A stretch of 64,000 nucleotides of DNA from Novosphingobium decolorationis (GTDB taxonomy: Bacteria; Pseudomonadota; Alphaproteobacteria; Sphingomonadales; Sphingomonadaceae), in NCBI RefSeq assembly GCF_018417475.1, contig NZ_CP054856.1, positions 682,001-746,000 on the forward strand, written 5' to 3'. Both the position numbers and the translations under genes were made by a program. This document shows, in pieces, positions 59,229-64,000 of this stretch (positions are counted from its first letter, which is position 1; the number at the start of each line of letters is the position of its first letter). The notes under the pieces are model-generated. The model ran no database searches and was not told where the DNA came from. It saw nothing but the letters and a program-made list of their open reading frames with translations.

Positions 59229-60432
59229 GATCTCCGGAAAATCCATGTTTCTGCCGTCCCTATCGGCGCTCGGGCTGGCGCTGGCAAGCTGCGGATCTTC
59301 GGCCTCCGACACGCGCCCGACTCCCGAAGCCGCGCCACCGCCCTTTACGGTGGAAACGCTGGCAAGCTTCGAGGAACCCTGGGCGATGGACATCGATGCG
59401 GCCACCAACACTGCGATCATCACCGAGAAAGCCGGGACGATCCGCCTCTATCTGCCCGATGGGAGCACGGGAACCGTCAGCGGCGCGCCTGAGGTCGCCT
59501 ACCAGGGCCAGGGCGGCCTTGGCGATGTTCTCCTCGCCCCGCAGGCCGACTGGACACCGCCCGAGAACGGCTCGCTCGACGGGCGCCGGGTCTATCTCTC
59601 GTGGGCCGAGCCGGGCGACGGCGACACGCGCGGCGCAGCCGTCGGCCTTGGCACCCTGGCCTGCTCGGCGCCCGCCAGCTGCGCGCTTGAAGGCCTTGAG
59701 GTCATCTGGCGCCAGACCCCGAAGGTCACGGGCGCCGGACACTATTCGCACCGCCTCGCCTTCTCGCCGGATGAAAGCTACCTTTTCGTCAGCTCGGGCG
59801 AACGGCAGAAGGGCGAGCCCGCGCAGGACACCTCGAACACGCTGGGCACCATCGTGCGCCTGCTCCCCGATGGCTCCCCGGCGCCCGGGAACCCCTTCGC
59901 CGACAAGGGCTCGCCTTCCGACGAGATCTGGTCCTACGGCCACCGCAACGTCCTTGGCCTTGCCTTCGATGCGAACGGGGACCTGTGGGACCTTGAACAC
60001 GGGCCTGCGGGCGGCGACGAGATCAACCGCATCGAGGCGGGCCTCAACTACGGCTGGCCGCTGGTCTCGGACGGCGATCACTACAACGGCGATCCGATTC
60101 CGCGCCACTCCACCCGCCCCGACCTTGCCGCGCCCGCCATCAGCTGGAACCCGGTGATCGCTCCGGGCGATTTCATCCTCTACAAGGGAGACCGCTACCC
60201 CGGGTTCCACGACAAGGCGGTCATTGCCTCGTTCTCCGTCCCCGGCCTCGTTCTGGTCGCGCTCAACGGCACGCAAGGTGTTGAAGAAGCGCGCTATGAG
60301 CTTGATCACCGCATCCGCGAGGTGCGTGAGACGCCCTCGGGCGAGATCTGGCTGCTGGAAGACGGTCCGGCTCCGGACAGCGGACACCTCCTCAAACTGG
60401 TGCCGCCTGCCAAGGGCCAAAGCGCGAATTGA
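59227..60432 (+). CDS. PQQ-dependent sugar dehydrogenase family lipoprotein
   Basis: A 401-residue six-bladed beta-propeller of the soluble glucose/aldose dehydrogenase family, which oxidises sugars with PQQ in the periplasm. A signal peptide with lipobox (LGLALASC, Cys near residue 22) indicates a lipoprotein. Family motifs are LASFEEPWAMDIDA, YQGQGGLGDVLLAP, GAGHYSHRLAFSPD and LWDLEHGPAGGDEINRIEAG, the last carrying calcium/PQQ contacts. Start ATG 59227 has AAGGA six bases upstream; ATG 59245 is an alternative. Confidence 0.88.
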   Translation: MISGKSMFLPSLSALGLALASCGSSASDTRPTPEAAPPPFTVETLASFEEPWAMDIDAATNTAIITEKAGTIRLYLPDGSTGTVSGAPEVAYQGQGGLGDVLLAPQADWTPPENGSLDGRRVYLSWAEPGDGDTRGAAVGLGTLACSAPASCALEGLEVIWRQTPKVTGAGHYSHRLAFSPDESYLFVSSGERQKGEPAQDTSNTLGTIVRLLPDGSPAPGNPFADKGSPSDEIWSYGHRNVLGLAFDANGDLWDLEHGPAGGDEINRIEAGLNYGWPLVSDGDHYNGDPIPRHSTRPDLAAPAISWNPVIAPGDFILYKGDRYPGFHDKAVIASFSVPGLVLVALNGTQGVEEARYELDHRIREVRETPSGEIWLLEDGPAPDSGHLLKLVPPAKGQSAN

Positions 60433-60470
60433 ATCGACAAAGCGCGCGCCCCGCCGTATCGGCGCGCGCC

Positions 60471-60998
60471 ATGTCCAACTCGTCCGACACCGCAACCGTC
60501 ATTCCGCTCGACAACGTCGACCCTGCCCTCGTCGAGGATCTGCTCGACCGCGCGTTCGAACCCGAGCGACGCCAACGCACCGCCTACAAGGTGCGCGAAG
60601 GCATGGAATGGCTCCCTGCGCTCAGCTTTGCGGTCATGGACGACAAGGACATGATGGTCGGCTCGATCCAGTGCTGGCCGGTCGCGCTGACCGACGACGA
60701 TGGCCGCGCACACCCGATGATCATGGTCGGACCCGTTGCCGTCCTGCCCGAGGAACAGAACCGCGGCTACGGCCAGGTACTGATGTCGGCGGCCATGTCG
60801 GGCATCGACGAGCGCGCGCCGCTCCCGCAGGTCCTCATCGGCGATCCCGAATACTACGGCCGCTTCTGGGGCTTCAGCAACGCCCAGACGCAAGGCTGGG
60901 AGCTGCCCGGTCCGTTCGAGGCGAGCCGTCTGCTGGTGCGCTGCGACAACCCGGCCGTGCTGCCCGCAAAGGGCACGCTCGGTCCCTGGACGCGCTGA
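60471..60998 (+). CDS. GNAT family N-acetyltransferase
   Basis: A 175-residue acetyltransferase resembling YhbS. The acetyl-CoA loop appears as VGPVAVLPEEQNRGYGQVLM (about residues 85-104), followed by VLIGDPEYYGRFWGF. An acidic tail and LGPWTR end it. The acceptor is unknown. ATG at 60471 is preferred over a TTG 14 codons upstream. It begins 38 bp after the sugar dehydrogenase, same strand. Confidence 0.85.
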   Translation: MSNSSDTATVIPLDNVDPALVEDLLDRAFEPERRQRTAYKVREGMEWLPALSFAVMDDKDMMVGSIQCWPVALTDDDGRAHPMIMVGPVAVLPEEQNRGYGQVLMSAAMSGIDERAPLPQVLIGDPEYYGRFWGFSNAQTQGWELPGPFEASRLLVRCDNPAVLPAKGTLGPWTR

Positions 60999-61101
60999 AC
61001 CGGACCAGGTCCCGGCCGCATATCGCGGCGCCTGGCTTGGGAATGAAGCTGGAAAGGCTTGGCGCTTGGCGCGTGCGTGCCTATCTGGCATCGCACACGC
61101 C

Positions 61102-61647
61102 ATGCCTTACGAAGCCCCACCCGACCTTGCCGGCCTTTCCCTCGCCGACGTGGCCGCGCTCCTCGAAGCGCGGCGGCTGCCGCCTGTCGAAACCTGGGAG
61201 CCCGCGCATGTCGGCGACAGCCACATGCGGATCGCGGCCAATGGCCGCTGGTACCACGAAGGCGGCCTGATCACGCGCCCCGCGATGGTGCGCGCCTTCG
61301 CCTCGCTTCTACTGTGCGATGCGGGCGGCCAGCACTGGCTCGTCACCCCCACCCAGAAACTGTCGATCGCGGTGGAGGATGCCGCGTTCCTCGCTGTCGA
61401 CCTCAAGGAAGAGGACGGCAATCTCGTCTTTCGCCTCAACACCGATGACCTCGTGATCGCGGGCCCCGCGCACCCGATCACGGCCGAGGGCGATCCCGAC
61501 AGCCCCGCCATCTATCTGGGCGTGCGCCACGGCTGCCGTGCCCGGCTCAACCGCAGCACGTACGCCCAGCTCGCCGAGATCGCGCTTGCAAGCGATGACC
61601 TCTCGGTCACCAGCGGCACCGCCCATTTCCCGCTGAGCCCGGCATGA
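61102..61647 (+). CDS. DUF1285 family protein
   Basis: A 181-residue protein of the DUF1285 family. Recognisable phrases are PPVETWEPAHVGDSHMRIAA, GRWYHEGGLITRPAMVRAFA and the strand-rich middle WLVTPTQKLSIAVEDAAF. No catalytic residues are known for the family. It starts at ATG 61102, and its stop overlaps the Nudix gene start by four bases (ATGA), so the two are coupled. Confidence 0.85.
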   Translation: MPYEAPPDLAGLSLADVAALLEARRLPPVETWEPAHVGDSHMRIAANGRWYHEGGLITRPAMVRAFASLLLCDAGGQHWLVTPTQKLSIAVEDAAFLAVDLKEEDGNLVFRLNTDDLVIAGPAHPITAEGDPDSPAIYLGVRHGCRARLNRSTYAQLAEIALASDDLSVTSGTAHFPLSPA

Positions 61648-62237
61648 GCGCCCTGTTCGAAGCCGTGAAGCGCCGTTTCGAGGCGCGCGAAGGGCATGCC
61701 CAGCCCCGCCGCTTCACCGATCCGCGCACCGCGCAGATCGAGAGCTTCATCCCCGCCGCCGTCCTCATCGCCCTGACCGAACGCGAACGGCCGGGCATGC
61801 TCCTCCTCCACCGCCCCTCCTCGATGCGCGCGCATCCGGGGCAGGTCGCCTTTCCCGGTGGCCGGATCGATCCGGGCGAAGCGCCTGTCGAGGCTGCCTT
61901 GCGCGAAGCGAACGAGGAACTGGGCATTGATCCCGCGTGCGTGCGGGTCGTGGGCACGGGGGATCTCTACCGCACCGGCAGCGGCTACGAGATCACGCCC
62001 GTCCTTGGCATCGTGCCCCCCGACATCGAGATCCGCCCCAACCCCGCCGAGGTCGCCAAGTGGTTCGAGGCCCCGGTCGACTTCGTGCTCGATCCCGCCA
62101 ACCAGAAGGCCAGAAGCCTGGAATGGGAAGGCGCAACGCGCGAATATGTCGAGATCATGTGGGAGGGGCACCGCATCTGGGGCGTCACCGGCGCCATCAT
62201 TACCAACCTGACGCATAGGCTGAACTGGCATGACTGA
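61644..62237 (+). CDS. Nudix hydrolase, CoA pyrophosphatase type
   Basis: A 197-residue Nudix enzyme with the complete box GGRIDPGEAPVEAALREANE-E-L (residues 72-94). The preceding LLHRPSSMRAHPGQVAFPGG is the signature of the CoA/acyl-CoA pyrophosphatase group (YeaB/NudL). It likely splits CoA into phosphopantetheine and ADP, though the preferred substrate is uncertain. It overlaps both neighbours, four bases with DUF1285 and eight with the CCA enzyme. Confidence 0.9.
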   Translation: MSALFEAVKRRFEAREGHAQPRRFTDPRTAQIESFIPAAVLIALTERERPGMLLLHRPSSMRAHPGQVAFPGGRIDPGEAPVEAALREANEELGIDPACVRVVGTGDLYRTGSGYEITPVLGIVPPDIEIRPNPAEVAKWFEAPVDFVLDPANQKARSLEWEGATREYVEIMWEGHRIWGVTGAIITNLTHRLNWHD

Positions 62238-63405
62238 ACGGCTTTGCGCCGAGTGGATGGGCCGCGCGGATCTCGCCGATCTGGTCGCGGCACTGGGCAA
62301 GGGCTGCGCGCGCTACGTCGGCGGCGCGGTGCGCGATACGTTGCTGGGCCTTGCCGTCAAGGACATCGACATGGCCACCACGCTGCGCCCCGAAGAGGTC
62401 ATGCAGCGCCTTGAGGATGCCGGGATCCGGCGCGTACCCACCGGCATCGAACACGGCACCGTCACGGCGGTCCTGCCCGGCGGCCCGGTCGAGATCACCA
62501 CGCTGCGCCACGACGTATCGACCGATGGGCGCCGCGCCACGGTCGCCTTCGCGCAGGATTGGCACGAGGACGCCGCGCGCCGCGATTTCACCATCAACGC
62601 CCTCTACGCCGATCCCGCTGACGGCACGATCTACGACTATTTCGAGGGCCAGACGGACCTCGCCACGCGCACTGTGCGCTTTATCGGCGATGCCCGTCAG
62701 CGCATCCGCGAGGATCACTTGCGCATCTTGCGCTACTTCCGCTTCCAGGCCCGGTTCGGCAGCCAGCCCGCCGACGAAGACGCCGAGAGCGCCTGCCGCG
62801 AACTCGCCGCGACACTCAAAGGTCTTTCGCGTGAGCGGGTGGGCATGGAGACGATGAACCTCCTCGGCCTCCCCGACCCCGCCCCGACCATCGCGCGCAT
62901 GAAGGCGCTGGGCGTTCTCGACGTGATCCTGCCCGAAGCCCGCCCCGAAGCGCTCACCGCCCTTATCGCCTGCGAGCAACGCCAGGACATCGCGCCCGAT
63001 GCGGTTCGCCGCCTTGCCGCCCTGCTCCCGGCCGATGTTGCTCTTGCCGAACAGATCGCCTCGCGCTTCCGGCTTTCGGGCGCGCAGAAGAAGCGCCTCG
63101 CGCTTGCCGCGGCGCGCGAGGATATTCCCGGTGCGCCGCGGGCCCTCGCGTTCCGACTGGGCATGGACCAGGCGCTCGACCGCCTGCTCATCGCAGGGGC
63201 CGATGTCACCCCCCTCAAGGACTGGACCATCCCCGCCTTCCCGCTCAAAGGCGGCCAGATCGTCGCGCGCGGTGTCGGCGCAGGTCCCGAGGTCGCACGT
63301 GTCCTGCGCACCGTCGAAGCCCTGTGGATCGCGGAAGGATTCCCGGATAGCCCGCGCGTAGAGCAGCTGCTCGACGATGTGATCGCACAGCAAGGCCCCG
63401 CGTGA
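62230..63405 (+). CDS. cca: CCA tRNA nucleotidyltransferase
   Basis: A 391-residue class II nucleotidyltransferase that adds or repairs the CCA end of tRNA. The catalytic motif is ARYVGGAVRDTLLG (about residues 27-40) with the acidic pair in VKDIDMAT (Asp45, Asp47). The template-forming RRDFTINALYAD and GDARQRIREDHLRILRYFRF are present. The C-terminal helical body is intact. A poly(A) polymerase role is not excluded. It overlaps the next gene by four bases (GTGA). Confidence 0.94.
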   Translation: MTERLCAEWMGRADLADLVAALGKGCARYVGGAVRDTLLGLAVKDIDMATTLRPEEVMQRLEDAGIRRVPTGIEHGTVTAVLPGGPVEITTLRHDVSTDGRRATVAFAQDWHEDAARRDFTINALYADPADGTIYDYFEGQTDLATRTVRFIGDARQRIREDHLRILRYFRFQARFGSQPADEDAESACRELAATLKGLSRERVGMETMNLLGLPDPAPTIARMKALGVLDVILPEARPEALTALIACEQRQDIAPDAVRRLAALLPADVALAEQIASRFRLSGAQKKRLALAAAREDIPGAPRALAFRLGMDQALDRLLIAGADVTPLKDWTIPAFPLKGGQIVARGVGAGPEVARVLRTVEALWIAEGFPDSPRVEQLLDDVIAQQGPA

Positions 63406-64000
63406 GCGCAGGTGACCTTGGTGCCACGCTGGAAGGCCAGCCGCTCCTCGCCTTGACGGTGGCCGCGATCGTGCTCGCCGTGGCCGCCCAGATGGTGAGC
63501 GCGCAGCGTCCGAGCCTTGGCACAGGGATGCGCAATGTCGCCTACCTCGGACTGCTTGTGGCAGGCCTGCTCACGGTGGTGCAGTTCGCAGGCAGTAACC
63601 GGACTTCGGACGCCGCGCTCTGGCTCGATCACACCCGCGAGGCCCGGATCGAAGGCGATGAGACCGTCATCGCGATGCGCGCGGACGGGCACTTCTGGGT
63701 CAAGGCGCAACTGAACGGCGAACCCGTCGACTTCATGATCGACACCGGCGCGACCTATACCACGGTCCCCCAAAGCGTCGCGCAGCGCACCGGCCTTGCC
63801 GCGAGCGAAGACGGTGAAGGGCGACTGCTCGACACCGCCAACGGCACCGTTGTCGCGCGCATGGGCCTGGCCCGCTCGCTGCGCCTGGGCACCATCGAGG
63901 CGAGCGACCTGCCGCTCGCCGTCCTGCCCGACACGCAGAACGACACCGCCGTCATCGGCATGAACCTGCTCTCACAGATGAAGAGCTGGCGCGTGGAAGG
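63402..64000 (+). CDS. Retropepsin-like aspartic protease (clan AA), 3' end outside window
   Basis: The first 199 residues of a TIGR02281-type protease. It starts at GTG 63402, overlapping the CCA gene stop. Two hydrophobic segments (LALTVAAIVLAVAAQM and NVAYLGLLVAGLLTVVQF) anchor it in the membrane. The active-site motif FMIDTGATYTTV (about residue 113) holds the single catalytic aspartate of a retropepsin-like dimer. LPDTQNDTAVIGMNLLS is the second family signature. Substrates are unknown. Confidence 0.88.
   Translation, partial: MSAGDLGATLEGQPLLALTVAAIVLAVAAQMVSAQRPSLGTGMRNVAYLGLLVAGLLTVVQFAGSNRTSDAALWLDHTREARIEGDETVIAMRADGHFWVKAQLNGEPVDFMIDTGATYTTVPQSVAQRTGLAASEDGEGRLLDTANGTVVARMGLARSLRLGTIEASDLPLAVLPDTQNDTAVIGMNLLSQMKSWRVE

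Overview
The window is a piece of a GC-rich alphaproteobacterial chromosome, most likely a sphingomonad (Novosphingobium, Sphingobium or an Erythrobacteraceae relative). The evidence is the rpmF-plsX-fabH-ihfA-merR block, atpHAGDC with a very short epsilon subunit, a CcrM-type GANTC methyltransferase, class I lysyl-tRNA synthetase, an aa3-type cytochrome oxidase subunit IV leading a three-gene pntAB operon, split glycine decarboxylase genes, and an alphaproteobacterial GTTC-N7-GTTC SOS box. I see no rRNA, convincing tRNA, CRISPR array or prophage. Almost everything is housekeeping chromosome; the one intact mobile element is an IS701-type insertion sequence.

Layout. Bases 1-9000 hold a 2OG-Fe oxygenase (cut by the window edge), a DUF885 protein, LysRS, a MscS channel, a small exported protein, a DinG/XPD-type helicase and a SixA-like phosphatase, followed by about 1 kb of lower-GC DNA without genes. 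Bases 9950-13600 hold the fatty-acid/phospholipid block (L32, PlsX, FabH, IHF-alpha, MerR) and a MAPEG protein. Bases 13600-18450 hold a metallo-beta-lactamase-fold hydrolase, a LexA-like S24 repressor facing two small unknown genes across an SOS box, a thiamine-diphosphate enzyme and a D-2-hydroxyacid dehydrogenase. Bases 18700-29640 hold CysRS, two exported unknowns, a DMT transporter, a nitroreductase, CobT, transaldolase, a DUF4197 protein and PriA. Bases 30180-35200 are the F1 ATP synthase operon. Bases 35370-40550 hold an HNH protein, an orphan CpaF ATPase, PldA, a DMT transporter and two entericidins. Bases 40650-45560 are the glycine cleavage operon gcvT-gcvH-gcvPA-gcvPB behind a tandem glycine riboswitch. 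Bases 45600-51000 hold an NAD(P)-binding protein, a dGTPase and the transhydrogenase operon. Bases 51250-55800 hold an NtrC-like regulator, the IS element and a PhoD-type phosphatase. Bases 56000-64000 hold folP, ccrM, rnhB, a PQQ-type sugar dehydrogenase, and an acetyltransferase, DUF1285, Nudix, CCA-transferase and retropepsin cluster.

The most interesting signals are regulatory. A dense cluster of GANTC sites lies in the promoter region of ccrM, the GANTC methyltransferase gene, which suggests methylation feedback. A LexA-type box and a separate 12-bp palindrome lie between the S24 repressor and two uncharacterised small genes. An intrinsic terminator sits inside the rpmF leader. Hairpins follow atpA and atpD, the genes for the three-copy subunits. 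The IS element inserted exactly into the shared stop codons of two convergent genes and left both intact; its transposase frame breaks at an A9 tract.
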